Source of the DNA: JAHFUS01 sp035689115
Lineage (GTDB): Bacteria > Actinomycetota > Acidimicrobiia > Acidimicrobiales > GCA-2861595
Direction: 5' to 3'
DNA: 64,000 bases
Assembly: GCA_035689115.1 (NCBI GenBank)
Contig: DASSMA010000047.1
Coordinates: forward strand, 1-64,000
Positions 49,840 through 59,948 of the stretch are shown here, in pieces (within the stretch, counting starts at the first letter, position 1; each line of letters starts with the position of its first letter). The position numbers and the translations under genes are program-made. The notes under the pieces were generated by a model. It did not search any database, had not been told where the DNA came from, and saw only the letters and a list, made by a program, of their open reading frames with translations.

Positions 49840-51546
49840 CTACGGCGCGGCGACGACCGCCCGCTTCACGCAGCGGATGACGGTGCGGTCGGCGTTGGTG
49901 TCGGGCGTCACCACGTCGGTGAAGGTGCGCACCAGCCACAGGCCCCGCCCGTGGTCCACGGTGGGGTCGGGCGGCTCGAGCAGGTGCAGCGGCCAGGCCA
50001 GCCCGCCGCCGTCGTCTTCCACCTCGAGCACCACGTCGGCCCCCTCGGTGTGGGCCCGCAGCACGACCCCTCCCCGCTGCCAGCTGGCGTGCTCCACGGC
50101 GTTGGCGCACAGCTCGGTGGCGGCCAGGAGCAGGTCGTGGACGGCGTCGGCGTCCACCGGCACCCGCACCAGCCACTCCCGTAGCAGGCCCCTGCTCACC
50201 GACACCGCCGCCATGCTCTGCGACAGCCGGTGCTCGAAGGGCCCGAGGGGCGAGCGGGCGGTGTGGCGAGGCGGCATGCGCCGGCGCAGGATGAGGGCCA
50301 GCGAGTCGTCGTGGCGCTCGGCGTCGCGCAGCGTGCGCTCGACGAGGATGCGGGCCCGCTGCTGCGCCGGGTACGGGGCGGTCTCCTCGGCGAAGCGGCG
50401 CAGCGACTCGAGGCCGCTCACCACGTCCTTGGTGCCCTCCACCAGTCCGTCGGTGTAGAGGATCACGCTGTCGGTGCGGCCCAGCTCCACCTCGACCAGG
50501 CCCTCGGAGCCGGCGCCCGGCCAGCCGATGGGCACGCCCGGGGCGAACAGCTCGCGGGCGGTGCCGCCCTGGACCACGAAGGCCGGGGGGTGGCCGCCGC
50601 CGGCCAGCCGCAGCGTGCCGGTGAGGGGGCTGTAGCGGCCGACGATGAGGGTGGCCACCAGGTCGGGGTTCTGGGCGGTGACGATGGCGTCGGCCCGGCG
50701 CACCACGTCCTCCAGCGGGCAGCCGTCGAGCACCAGCAGGCGCAGGGCGTGGGTGACGGCGACGGCGTCCTTGGTGGCCGCCACGCCCTTGCCCATCACG
50801 TCCACGACGGCGAAGTGCAGGTCGCCGTCGGGGAGCAGGATCCAGTCGTGCAGGTCGCCGCCGGTGGCCATGTGGGGGTCGGCCGCCGAGTACCAGCTGC
50901 CCAGCTCGGTGTACGGCACCTCCGGCGGCTCGGGCATCACGGCCGCCTGGAGCTGGTTCACCATCTGCTGCTCGGTGGCCCGGCGGTGCTCCTGGCGCCG
51001 GCGGGCGGCCAGGTTGTCGAGGGCCACGCCGAGGTGGGACGCGATCACGGTGAGGGAGGACTCGACGGCGTCGTCGAAGCGCCCGGGCCGGGCGGCGGCC
51101 ACCAGGACGATGCCGTGGGTGAGGCCGTGGTCGCCGGGCACGGGGACGGCGAGGACGCTGGCCATCCCGGGCAGGCACTCGGCCGAGCCGGCGTCGTCGA
51201 GGCGCACGGCCCGTCCCTCCCGTACCGCCGGGTAGAGGGCGGCGTCGCGGCGGGGGTCGCCCACCCGGCCGAGGGACGTGGACGAGGGAGCCACGCCGGC
51301 CGCCGTGACCCACCGCGAGCGGTCGCCCTCCTGGAGCCACACGCCGGCCACGTCGGCGGCGGCGAGGGTGCGGGCGGCGTCGGCGACCCAGGTGAGGAGG
51401 CGGGCCGGGTCGCCCTCGGCGTGGAGGGCCCGGGCCGCATCGGCCAGCACGGCGGCAGCAGCGGGTCCATGCGCCGGGGCAGCCGGCGCGGGGACCACCG
51501 CTGGGTGGGGCCGCGGTTCGGGACGGGCGAGGCCGATGGCTCCCAC
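49840..51546 (-). CDS. GAF-SpoIIE phosphatase fused to an anti-sigma-type HATPase
   Basis: The 568-residue protein has a GAF domain at about 25-185, a PP2C SpoIIE phosphatase at about 215-410 (GGDLHDWILL, FAVVDVMGKG, VILYTDGLVEG), and a C-terminal GHKL ATPase of the RsbW/SpoIIAB type at about 435-560 (ATELCANAVEHAS is the N-box, VEDDGGGLAW the G1 box and GRGLWLVRTF the G2 box). The two activities are opposite: the phosphatase activates anti-anti-sigma factors and the kinase domain inactivates them. The arrangement is a known actinobacterial fusion. No partner STAS gene is adjacent. The start is the ATG at 51546. Confidence 0.88.
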   Translation of the reverse strand: MGAIGLARPEPRPHPAVVPAPAAPAHGPAAAAVLADAARALHAEGDPARLLTWVADAARTLAAADVAGVWLQEGDRSRWVTAAGVAPSSTSLGRVGDPRRDAALYPAVREGRAVRLDDAGSAECLPGMASVLAVPVPGDHGLTHGIVLVAAARPGRFDDAVESSLTVIASHLGVALDNLAARRRQEHRRATEQQMVNQLQAAVMPEPPEVPYTELGSWYSAADPHMATGGDLHDWILLPDGDLHFAVVDVMGKGVAATKDAVAVTHALRLLVLDGCPLEDVVRRADAIVTAQNPDLVATLIVGRYSPLTGTLRLAGGGHPPAFVVQGGTARELFAPGVPIGWPGAGSEGLVEVELGRTDSVILYTDGLVEGTKDVVSGLESLRRFAEETAPYPAQQRARILVERTLRDAERHDDSLALILRRRMPPRHTARSPLGPFEHRLSQSMAAVSVSRGLLREWLVRVPVDADAVHDLLLAATELCANAVEHASWQRGGVVLRAHTEGADVVLEVEDDGGGLAWPLHLLEPPDPTVDHGRGLWLVRTFTDVVTPDTNADRTVIRCVKRAVVAAP

Positions 51547-51690
51547 CGTACCGCCGCCCGTGCGGGAACACCGCAGCCCGTTCTGTGGACGCCGGCGGCC
51601 GGATATGGCCGCCGTTGTCCAGAGAACGGCCCGGCGAGGGGAAACAGCGGGTATCCGCTCCCGGCCCGATGCTAAGGTCGGCTGCCTCCG

Positions 51691-51764
51691 GGGCCGTTAG
51701 CTCAGCTTGGTAGAGCACTTGCATGACGCGCAAGGGGTCAGGGGTTCAAGTCCCTTACGGCCCA
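51691..51764 (+). tRNA. tRNA-Val (anticodon GAC)
   Basis: A 74-base cloverleaf: acceptor GGGCCGT pairs with ACGGCCC (51757-51763), D-stem GCTC/GAGC, anticodon stem CTTGC/GCAAG with loop ATGACGC (anticodon GAC at 51725-51727), five-base variable loop, T-arm AGGGG/CCCTT with loop TTCAAGT, discriminator A. The CCA end is not encoded (CCG follows), so it must be added after transcription. Confidence 0.92.
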
Positions 51765-51853
51765 CCGGAAAACCTGGAGCGCCTCTACGCCGACCTCGAG
51801 CGGGAGGGCCGTGTCGACGGTCGGGGTTGCTTCGAGACGGCCGAAGACTCTGT

Positions 51854-51888
51854 GGACGTTTTCGCTCGCATAGCGATCGAAAACGTCC
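51854..51888. terminator. Hairpin after the tRNA gene
   Basis: GGACGTTTTCG (51854-51864) pairs exactly with CGAAAACGTCC (51878-51888), and an inner TCGC/GCGA extends the stem past one mismatch to a three-base loop. It lies about 90 bases after the tRNA and 97 before the convergent channel gene, so it may end both transcripts. No integrase gene or duplicated tRNA end was seen nearby. Confidence 0.5.
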
Positions 51889-51984
51889 CGAGAAGCCGGC
51901 GACCTCCCTGCGGGTCCGCCCATCACCCGTCTGCCCCAAATGCCGGAGCGGCCCACCCCTCAGTTGGTCCTCCAGTACGCCTGC

Positions 51985-53349
51985 TCAGCCCACCGGCTCC
52001 GGTGCACGCGCTTTGACCCGGGCCTCCACGGCGAGGGTCGTGAGGTAGGCCACCACGACACCGACGATGATCAGCGGCTCGACGCCGGTACCGGCCGGTG
52101 CGCACAGCAGGGTGGCGAGGACCACGGCGGCGAGCGGGAGCCTGAGGGTGGTGGCCACCGCCGCGCCGATCCCGACTGCCACCGCTGGGCTCAGGTCGTA
52201 GCCCGGCAGCGACGCGGCCATCAGGCCGGCGGCGGCGCCAAGGAACATGGCGGGGAAGACGGGACCGCCGCGGAGCTTCCCCAGCGACAGCGAATAGGCG
52301 AGACCCTTGAAGGCGATCAGCAGCGCCAGCGCGCCGAGGGACCAGGTGGCCGCATCGCTGATCAGGGGCCCCATGGCGTCCTGCCCGGAGAACAGCACCT
52401 GATCGACGCCCTTGTCGGTCAGGTACGAGAACGCCACCGCCAGGACGGCGATCATGACCCCGACGACGGGGAGGATGACCAGGGTCCTGTCCTTCATGAC
52501 GCGCTCGACGCGCCGGCCGACGCCGAAAACGACCAGGCAGCCGACCGTCACCACGAGGGCGAAGGCGACGGTCCACAGGAAGTCCACCACGGTCGGCCGG
52601 GCGAAGGACGGCAACGGCAGCGTGCCGAGGGTGATGGCCGCCATGTTCACACCCGTCCACGCCCCCATGCCGATGGCGACGAGCGAGCCGATCCCGGCTG
52701 CCATGAGGCCGGGAACGAGGAGCAGAGGCATCCGCCTGCGATCCAGTCCGGCCGCTTCCAGGAGGATGACCGCGGCGATGATGGGTGAGCCGAACAGGAA
52801 CGACAGGGCGGCGAACGTCGCCGACGCGGCGATCAGCGTGCCGAGTTCCGGTGGGGTCTCCCTCCGGATGCGACCGACCAGGAGGAAGCCGAGCCCCCCG
52901 CCGAGAGCGATCAAGGGGGCCTCAGGGCCCAGGACGACGCCCAGCCCGACGGATGCGAGCCCGGCCAGCAGCACACCCGGCAGCGCAACCGGCGCCGTCG
53001 GCGTGGGGTCGAGGCCGTGCACCGGGACGTGCCCCCCTCGGCCGGGCAGGCGGGCGACGGCGAAGGCGGTGATCAGGCCGGCCAGGGCGAGGACGGGCAG
53101 GTACCACCACTTCGGGGTGGGTTCGAGACCGAGGCCTCGGGGGATGTCGGTGAACACCCACACCTGCACGTAGTGGATGAGCTCGAGGAAGCACCACGCC
53201 GCCAGGGAGGCGACCACGCCGACGACGGCCGACAGGACGAGGACGGCGAGGAATCGCCGGCTGACCAGCACCGCCGCCGGGTCGGGCTCGGGCGCCCGAC
53301 CGGCTTCGGCCCCGCTGATCGTCGATGCGTCGTCCGACTGCCGACCCAT
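51985..53349 (-). CDS. ClC-family chloride channel/transporter
   Basis: The 454-residue protein from the ATG at 53349 has about ten or more hydrophobic helices. The family gate motif is present as GPEAP at about 141-145, with its glutamate at the position that gates chloride and couples protons in exchangers. The later GGPVFPAMFLGAAAG matches the third conserved region (GxFxP). A GSGIP-like first motif is altered (GGHVPVHG region). The final membrane helices are followed by a short charged tail without CBS domains. It imports or exports chloride across the membrane; channel or exchanger cannot be told apart by eye. Upstream in-frame sequence is low-complexity and not included. Confidence 0.85.
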   Translation of the reverse strand: MGRQSDDASTISGAEAGRAPEPDPAAVLVSRRFLAVLVLSAVVGVVASLAAWCFLELIHYVQVWVFTDIPRGLGLEPTPKWWYLPVLALAGLITAFAVARLPGRGGHVPVHGLDPTPTAPVALPGVLLAGLASVGLGVVLGPEAPLIALGGGLGFLLVGRIRRETPPELGTLIAASATFAALSFLFGSPIIAAVILLEAAGLDRRRMPLLLVPGLMAAGIGSLVAIGMGAWTGVNMAAITLGTLPLPSFARPTVVDFLWTVAFALVVTVGCLVVFGVGRRVERVMKDRTLVILPVVGVMIAVLAVAFSYLTDKGVDQVLFSGQDAMGPLISDAATWSLGALALLIAFKGLAYSLSLGKLRGGPVFPAMFLGAAAGLMAASLPGYDLSPAVAVGIGAAVATTLRLPLAAVVLATLLCAPAGTGVEPLIIVGVVVAYLTTLAVEARVKARAPEPVG

Positions 53350-53500
53350 CCGCTGATCGTCGCAATCCCCGAGAGCTTCGCCATCACCCGAGGAGGGTGA
53401 GCCGGGGCTCCTCCGGCCCCGTCGCGCCCGAGCGGCTGGACGTGGCCGCTCCCCCGACCCGCCCAGCCGCTCGTCGCTGCGCCGCTCCCGGCGGACGGGC

Positions 53501-54103
53501 CTACGGCTCGGTGATGACGCCGCAGGCGTAGCGGGGGCCGGCGTCGCCGGTGGCCAGGGTGGTGGCGTTGGCCGCGCCGTAGGCGGGCGGGACGTTGGCG
53601 AAGTTGTCGGCGCCGGCATGGAGGATCACGGCGGCACCGTCGCCGCCGGCGTCCAGCAGGCTGTCCACGTCGAAGCGGTCGGTCTCGAAGGTGGCGTGGG
53701 CGGTGCCGTCGGCGGTGAAGAGCAGGCTGGGCATGTCGCCGGCGTGGGCGCCGTGCGTGGCGGCGCCGGGGTTCCAGTGGCCGCCGGCCGAGCCGAAGGG
53801 CACGTTCGACGAGCCCGACGGGGTCGGGTTGCAGTTGCCGACCGTGTGCACGTGGAAGCCGTGGAAGGCGCCGAGGCCCGGCGCAGCAGGGGCGGTGACG
53901 TCGACCTCGACGAGGTTGGCGTGGGAGCCGTGGCCCTTGAACACCACCTCGCCCACCACGTCGCCGGCCGTGTTGACCAGGGTGGCCCGGGCCTGCGGGA
54001 CCACCGCCCCGGACGCCGGTCCCGTCACCACGATCCCGACCCCGACGGCGGCCGCCGCCATGAACGCGGCCGCGGCTGCCCCACGCTTGGTCATGTTCTT
54101 CAC
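53501..54103 (-). CDS. Secreted Cu/Zn superoxide dismutase-like protein
   Basis: From the GTG at 54103 (AGGAGA six bases before it) the 200-residue protein starts with a signal peptide (AAAAAFMAAAAVGVGIVVTG). The fold signatures are GFHVHTVGNC (metal-binding histidines and first cysteine), GGHWNPGAATHGAHAGDMPS (bridging and zinc histidines, with GDMP), VILHAGADNF (copper-site histidine in the HAGADN pattern) and RYACGVI (second cysteine). It converts superoxide to peroxide outside the membrane. The usual arginine near the C-terminus appears as GPRYACG. Function is likely conserved. Confidence 0.85.
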   Translation of the reverse strand: MKNMTKRGAAAAAFMAAAAVGVGIVVTGPASGAVVPQARATLVNTAGDVVGEVVFKGHGSHANLVEVDVTAPAAPGLGAFHGFHVHTVGNCNPTPSGSSNVPFGSAGGHWNPGAATHGAHAGDMPSLLFTADGTAHATFETDRFDVDSLLDAGGDGAAVILHAGADNFANVPPAYGAANATTLATGDAGPRYACGVITEP

Positions 54104-54186
54104 GGAGTGTCTCCTGTACCCCCGGCTGGTTCGCCTGTCGCCCCCAGCTTCTTGCCCTCCCTGTCGCTCCGGGGGCGCCGATCGGT

Positions 54187-54789
54187 TCACCGCCGGCGGG
54201 CCGGATCCCTCGACAGCAGGAGGGCGGCGGCGCCGGCGGCGGCGGCGACGAGCAGCAGCCGGGCGGGGCCGTCCGGGTCCAGGGGGCTCGGCACGGCCGG
54301 CACCCCGGAGATCCGGAGGAACGACAGGGCGAACCAGGCGACGACCACGATCCCGCCGGTGGCGCCGCTGCGCCCGTCGCCGGCCAGGCGCTGCACGGCC
54401 AGGGCGGCAGCAACGGCGATGGCGGTGAGGGCGACCACCTCGGTGGTCAGGGCGGCGGCCGGCAGGTGGGCGGTACGGGCGGTGGCCACGGCCAGCATGG
54501 CCGCCCACCACCCCCCGACGGCGACGGTGACGACGGCGAGGCGGAACGACCGCCGGACGGGCAGGGCGGTGGGCGAGGGCGCCAGGGTGACGGCGGCGTC
54601 GTCGTCCAGGAGGATGGCCGTGGCGGCGGCCACCGCCATGGCGGCCACGCGGAGGTGGAGGGCGATGTTGCCGGGCCGGCTCGCGAAGGCCACCACGGCC
54701 AGCCCGCCGGCAGCCGCCCACGCCGGCGGTCCGAGGCCCACGATGCGGGGCAGCACCGCCACCGTGGCGCCGAGCTGCCGGCTCCTCAT
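54187..54789 (-). CDS. Polytopic membrane protein of an ABC export operon
   Basis: The 200-residue product has about five hydrophobic segments (about 20-40, 45-62, 82-105, 113-133, 170-195) and no soluble domain. Its start overlaps the stop of the larger permease gene by four bases, so it is made with it. A membrane subunit of the transporter is the best guess; I recognise no named family. Confidence 0.6.
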   Translation of the reverse strand: MRSRQLGATVAVLPRIVGLGPPAWAAAGGLAVVAFASRPGNIALHLRVAAMAVAAATAILLDDDAAVTLAPSPTALPVRRSFRLAVVTVAVGGWWAAMLAVATARTAHLPAAALTTEVVALTAIAVAAALAVQRLAGDGRSGATGGIVVVAWFALSFLRISGVPAVPSPLDPDGPARLLLVAAAAGAAALLLSRDPARRR

Positions 54790-56474
54790 CGGCAGGCGTG
54801 CGGTGACGGCGGCGCCGGCGGGTCGGTGCCGGCCGGCGAGACGGCGAGGGACACCGCCGACGACGGGGTGGCCGGGTCGGTCAGCTCGGCCCAGTGCTCG
54901 TGCAGGACGGCCCGCACCCGCTCGACCGGCAGGTCGAGCAGGGCGACGGCCCGCCGCACGTCGTCGGCGTGGAACACCGCGCCCAGCATCGGCGGGTCGC
55001 TCCACCCGGCGAAGGTCAGCGGCCCACTTCCCTCGGCGCCGGCCACGTCCCTGAGGAAGCGGGCCCCGTCCGGTGTGGCGACGCCGGCCAGCCAGAGGGC
55101 GACGACGGCGCGGGCCTGGCCGGCGGCGTCGCAGCGGATGTCGAGGCCGTGGGGGCCGGGCGGCAGGCCCACCGCCCACGAACCCACCTGGAGGGCGGTG
55201 AACAGGTCGTCGTGCTTGAGTCCACCGCAGGCGGAGCGGTCGGTGCCCGGGTGCACCTGGCCGTCCTCGGGCCACACGGCAGCGGGGGCGACGGCCGCCG
55301 CCACCTCCCGGTGCACGCCGTCCAGGTACGGCTTGGGCCCGCAGGCGCTGTTGCCGGTCACGGTCGGCACCCGGTCGGTCACCGCCAGCCGGCGGCCGGC
55401 GACGGCGGGGGGCAGGAGGGCCCGGACGGCCTCGACCTGGACGGTCCAGCCGGCGACCTGGTCACGGTGCTCCTCGTAGGCGCAGTAGGTGGTGAGGCCC
55501 GACTCGGTGCAGCGCTGGCTGGACCGCGGGTCGGTCAGGTAGGCGGCCATCGCCGCCACCCGGCGGTCGGAGGGTGGTCGGGTCTGGACCCATCCGGTGC
55601 TGGCCACCAGCACGGCGGCCGCGGCGAACACCGCCGCCAGCGGGCGGGGAACGCCGTCGCGGGCCAGGGCGACGGCGGCCATGAGGAGGACCAGCCCGGC
55701 CAGGTAGGCGGCGTGCCATCCCGCCGGCCGGAACTCGAGGGCGGCCACCCCAGCGCTCGTGGTGCTGGCCAGGAAGCCCAGGAACCGGCCGGGGTGGGCC
55801 TGGGCGGTGTTCCACGGCCACGTCGTGGGGTCCATGAAGCGGGCTTGGAGGAAGGTCACGGCGAACACGGCGAGCAGCCCGAAGGCGAAGTGCGGAAGCC
55901 AGCGGGCCACGGCCACGCCCACCGCCAGGGCGCCGGCGACGATCAGCACGCCGGCGCCGATCTCGGCCAGGCGAGGAGACCCGACGGCGCCGTCGAGGGT
56001 CGCCGCGCTCCACAGCAGCCACCCGGCGCTGAGGGCGACGGCAGCGGCCACCGCCACCGACCCGCCGGCCAGGAGCGCCGTGGTCCGCAGCGGCTGCGGG
56101 GCGGGGGCGGCGGCGAACAGCTCGTCGACGCCGGCCCGCCGGGGCTTGAGGGCGAGCAGGTTGGCCGCCACGATCGTGCACCAGCCCAGCGGCACGAGGG
56201 CCAGCGCCATCGACGGCGACCGCTGCCACCAGCTCCTGGCGCCGCCCATGGCGGCGCTGAACATCAGCGGCGTCAGCACCACGCCGGCGACGAAGGCCGG
56301 GTGGCGGGCCAGGCGGCGGGCGTCGGCCCGGGCCAGCGGGGCGAGGACGCGCCAGTTCGTCCCCGGGGCCCAGCCCACGGCGCCGACCTCGGCCGACCGG
56401 GCCCGCTCGCCGCCCTGGCGCCGGCGCACGGCCCAGACGACGCCGACGACGAGGACGAGGAGGACGACCGGCAT
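54786..56474 (-). CDS. Putative ABC transporter permease with large extracytoplasmic domain
   Basis: The 562-residue protein has about eight hydrophobic segments in the first 310 residues (beginning VVLLVLVVGVVWAV). After TGWVQTRPP it changes to a soluble part of about 235 residues with several cysteines (RCTESGLTTYC, SACGPKPYLDG, RSACGGLKHD, DIRCDAA), probably outside the membrane and disulfide-bonded. It lies three bases downstream of the ABC ATPase gene. The transported substrate is not evident. The outside domain is unlike common bacteriocin or drug exporters and may process or bind something at the surface. Confidence 0.65.
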   Translation of the reverse strand: MPVVLLVLVVGVVWAVRRRQGGERARSAEVGAVGWAPGTNWRVLAPLARADARRLARHPAFVAGVVLTPLMFSAAMGGARSWWQRSPSMALALVPLGWCTIVAANLLALKPRRAGVDELFAAAPAPQPLRTTALLAGGSVAVAAAVALSAGWLLWSAATLDGAVGSPRLAEIGAGVLIVAGALAVGVAVARWLPHFAFGLLAVFAVTFLQARFMDPTTWPWNTAQAHPGRFLGFLASTTSAGVAALEFRPAGWHAAYLAGLVLLMAAVALARDGVPRPLAAVFAAAAVLVASTGWVQTRPPSDRRVAAMAAYLTDPRSSQRCTESGLTTYCAYEEHRDQVAGWTVQVEAVRALLPPAVAGRRLAVTDRVPTVTGNSACGPKPYLDGVHREVAAAVAPAAVWPEDGQVHPGTDRSACGGLKHDDLFTALQVGSWAVGLPPGPHGLDIRCDAAGQARAVVALWLAGVATPDGARFLRDVAGAEGSGPLTFAGWSDPPMLGAVFHADDVRRAVALLDLPVERVRAVLHEHWAELTDPATPSSAVSLAVSPAGTDPPAPPSPHACR

Positions 56475-56477
56475 CGC

Positions 56478-57332
<855 letters not shown>

Positions 57333-57537
57333 GCTGGCCTCCGTCTCGGGAGGTTTGCCGGCGGCCCGCTCGCCGCCGCAGGCGGCTTCCCCGGCTGCCG
57401 GCCCGGGGGGTGCGGGGGGTCGAGCCCCCGCAAGAAGACGCCGATCCGGCTCCGCCGGTCGGCGGCCTGAGCGCCGTCCGAAGGGCGGCACCGCAAGCTC
57501 GGCGAGGAACCTCCGGTTCCGAGTCGATTGGTGGTGG
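57333..57537. other. GC-rich spacer with hairpin before the ABC operon
   Basis: About 205 bases with no supported gene. GCGGGGG (57412-57418) pairs with CCCCCGC (57425-57431) around GTCGAG. Both ends carry similar GGTGGTCAT sequence at gene-start-like positions, so the element may have arisen by local duplication or be a dispersed repeat. Attenuation between the anti-sigma and ABC genes is possible. Confidence 0.35.
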
Positions 57538-58380
57538 TCATGTGCACCTTCCCAGGTCAAGTGTGCGGCGGCGGAGGAGGAAGACGGCCGTGCCGGCGGC
57601 GGCCAGGGCGGCGAAGGCGACCTGGCCGGCCGGCTCCAGGGCCACGAACCGGCGGAGGACGTCGGGGTCGAGGCGGTTGACCTGCCCGCTGGCGGCGGCG
57701 GCGACCACCCACGCCGCGCCCAGGACGGTCGCCGCCCGGTGGGCCGGGACCCAGGTGGACAGCGCCAGCGACGCGGCAGTGAGGCCCAGGGCGGGGAGCA
57801 GCCAGGCGGCCGCGTCCCACCCGCCGAACACCGGGAAGGCGATGGCCGCGGTGAACACCATCGTCGCCGCCACCGCCGCGAGCGTGCGCACCAGCAGCAG
57901 CTCGAAGGCCGGCTTGGGCGTCGAGGCCGCCAGCTCGCGCGCCGGGTCGCCCACCGACCCGAAGGCGGCGGCCACGCCGGCCACGGGCAGCAGCGGGGCG
58001 AGCACGAGGAATGCGTAGAACGTGCCGGCATCTCGGCCGGGGTTCAGCACCGACATGCCGCCGGCCAGGGCGACCAGGGCGACCAGGGCGAGCAGCCAGT
58101 TGCTGCGGGCGGCCGGCGTCATCGTCACCAGCCGGGCGTGGCCCTCGCCCATCCCGAGCCGCCGCAGCGCCCGCTCCACCGGGGTGACCGAGCGCTCGTC
58201 GAGGCGGGCGGCGACGGCCGACCAGTTCCGGGCCAGCCGGTCGCGGTCGGCCGCGGCCGCCAGCAGGGTCCGGCACGCCCCGCACGCCGGCAGGTGGGCC
58301 TCCACGGAGGCGGTCTGCGCGGCGGACAGCTCGCCCGCCTGGTAGCCTTCGACGGTGGCGGCGTCGGCGTGCCAGGTCAT
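57538..58380 (-). CDS. Membrane zinc-finger anti-sigma factor
   Basis: The 280-residue protein begins with a short ZAS-type finger (VEAHLPACGACR, H-x3-C-x2-C, about 27-38) that normally holds a sigma factor, then six or so hydrophobic segments from about residue 92 on. Such proteins keep the cognate ECF sigma factor inactive at the membrane until a signal arrives. The start overlaps the sigma gene stop by four bases (ATGA), a standard coupling. The multi-span C-terminal half is longer than in most single-span anti-sigmas. Confidence 0.82.
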   Translation of the reverse strand: MTWHADAATVEGYQAGELSAAQTASVEAHLPACGACRTLLAAAADRDRLARNWSAVAARLDERSVTPVERALRRLGMGEGHARLVTMTPAARSNWLLALVALVALAGGMSVLNPGRDAGTFYAFLVLAPLLPVAGVAAAFGSVGDPARELAASTPKPAFELLLVRTLAAVAATMVFTAAIAFPVFGGWDAAAWLLPALGLTAASLALSTWVPAHRAATVLGAAWVVAAAASGQVNRLDPDVLRRFVALEPAGQVAFAALAAAGTAVFLLRRRTLDLGRCT

Positions 58381-58910
58381 GTCAGTGCCTCCCTCATCTG
58401 GCCCCGCGCCCGGGCCATGCGCGTCTTGACCGTGCCGGTGGGGATGCCGAGCAGCCGGCCCGCCTCCCTCGTGGTGAGCCCGTCGAGCACCGTCGCCTGC
58501 ACCACCGCCCGCAGCTCGGGCGACAGGCCGTCGATGGCCCCGGCCAGGCGGCCGTGCTCGACGCCGAGCAGCACCTCGTCCTCGGCCGACACCTGCCTGG
58601 CCTCCCGCTCGGCCCGGAGGCGGGGCCGCCGGCGCCGGAGCTGGTCGATGAGACGGCGGATGCCGATGCCCCAGATCCAGGCCGCCACCTCCCCGGTGCC
58701 CGAGTAGGCGCCCGGCTTGCGCCAGATGGCTAGGAAGGTGTCCTGGACGGCCTGGTCCACCACGTCGGCGTCGGCGCAGCGGTGGTTCAGCCGGGCCGTC
58801 AGCCACGGGGCGTGCCGGTCGTAGAGCTCGGCCAGGGCCCCGCTGTCGGCGTCCCGGACGGCCAGCAGCAGCTCCCGGTCGCTCCGGCCGAGGGCCGACA
58901 CGTCGCTCAC
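58377..58910 (-). CDS. ECF sigma factor
   Basis: The 177-residue protein has region 2 (LAELYDRHAPWLTARL, DVVDQAVQDTFLAIWRKPG, WIWGIGIRRLIDQLRRR) and region 4 (DGLTTREAGRLLGIPTGTVK with its helix-turn-helix). It directs RNA polymerase to its own regulon, probably including the ABC genes that follow. A four-base overlap couples it to its anti-sigma factor. Only 33 bases separate it from the aldo/keto reductase gene upstream. Confidence 0.92.
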   Translation of the reverse strand: MSDVSALGRSDRELLLAVRDADSGALAELYDRHAPWLTARLNHRCADADVVDQAVQDTFLAIWRKPGAYSGTGEVAAWIWGIGIRRLIDQLRRRRPRLRAEREARQVSAEDEVLLGVEHGRLAGAIDGLSPELRAVVQATVLDGLTTREAGRLLGIPTGTVKTRMARARGQMREALT

Positions 58911-58943
58911 GACCCACCTGTCGTAGGACGGGCCCCCACCGGT

Positions 58944-59948
58944 TCACCCCGAGCCGTTGTAGACGCCCCGGATGCGCCGCTGGCGCCACAGCTCGCCCAG
59001 CTGGGCCCGCAGGGCGGGGGCGACGGGAGCCCGACCGGAGGCGCCGGCGTTGGCGCGGACGTGGTCGGGGTCGGCCGAGCCGGGGATGACCGATGCCACG
59101 GAGGGGGAGTCGAGCACGAATCGCAGGCAGAACGAGGGGCGGTCGAGCTCGCTGGTGGCGACGACGCCGTCGACCAGCGCCGCCATGCGGGCCTGCTCGG
59201 CCACCCAGTCCCGCTGGACCTCCTGGGGCCACGACGCCCGCCAGTCGCCCTCGGGGAACTGCATGCCCGGCGTCCAGCGCTGGACGAGGGCGCCGGAGGA
59301 GAAGGGGCTGCGGGCCACCACGCCGACCCCGAAGCGGGCGGCCAACGGGAACAGCGACGACTCCGGCTCCTGCTGGAACACCGAGTACACGCACTGGACC
59401 ACGTCGACCTGGCCCCGAGCGACGGCCACGTTGGCGTCCGCCACGCCGAGGTCGGGCACCGAGATCCCGACGGCCCGGATCTTGCCCTCCTCCTTCAGGC
59501 GGGCCATCTCGGCGTACCAGTCGTCCTCGTGGCCCCACGACCGGCTCCAGGTGTGCAGGTAGAGCACGTCGACGTGGTCGGTGCGGAGCCGGCGCAGGCT
59601 GGCCTCGCACTCGGCCCGGATCCACGCCGGCCGGAAGAACTCGTGGATGGGCCGCTCGGGCGGCGGCGCCCAGACCATGCACTCGGGCCGCACCTTGGTG
59701 GCCAGCACGACGTCGTCCCGCCCCACCGCGCCCGCCGACAGCAGCCGCCCCAGCAGGTCCTCGACGTGGCCGGAGCCGTAGTCGGCGGCCGTGTCCACGA
59801 AGGTCGCGCCCGCCTCCAGGCCGGCCCGCAGGGCGGCGAGGGAGCGGTCGTCGTCCTTGGCCCCCCACACGTCGCCCAACAGCTCCCAGGTGCCGAGGCC
59901 GACCTCGCTGACCTCGATGCCGGTGCGGCCCAGCGGCCGGCGGTTCAC
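58944..59948 (-). CDS. Aldo/keto reductase
   Basis: The GTG at 59948 gives 334 residues starting NRRPLGRTGIEVSEVGLGTW, the normal start of this family. The catalytic set is visible: D and Y in FVDTAADYGSG, K in LATKVRP, H in YLHTWSRS; the NADPH-binding part shows ARSPFSSGAL and SVIPGSADPDHV. It reduces an aldehyde or ketone with NADPH. The start overlaps the decarboxylase gene's stop by four bases, so it may act on that enzyme's aldehyde-type products. Substrate not predictable. Confidence 0.9.
   Translation of the reverse strand: MNRRPLGRTGIEVSEVGLGTWELLGDVWGAKDDDRSLAALRAGLEAGATFVDTAADYGSGHVEDLLGRLLSAGAVGRDDVVLATKVRPECMVWAPPPERPIHEFFRPAWIRAECEASLRRLRTDHVDVLYLHTWSRSWGHEDDWYAEMARLKEEGKIRAVGISVPDLGVADANVAVARGQVDVVQCVYSVFQQEPESSLFPLAARFGVGVVARSPFSSGALVQRWTPGMQFPEGDWRASWPQEVQRDWVAEQARMAALVDGVVATSELDRPSFCLRFVLDSPSVASVIPGSADPDHVRANAGASGRAPVAPALRAQLGELWRQRRIRGVYNGSG

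Noticed and set aside
51697..51956. Short open frames overlapping the tRNA and its downstream hairpin
   Set aside because: They read through the tRNA and hairpin and give no recognisable protein.
51765..51984. Integration site at the tRNA-Val gene
   Set aside because: No integrase gene and no repeat of the tRNA 3' end were found in the window.
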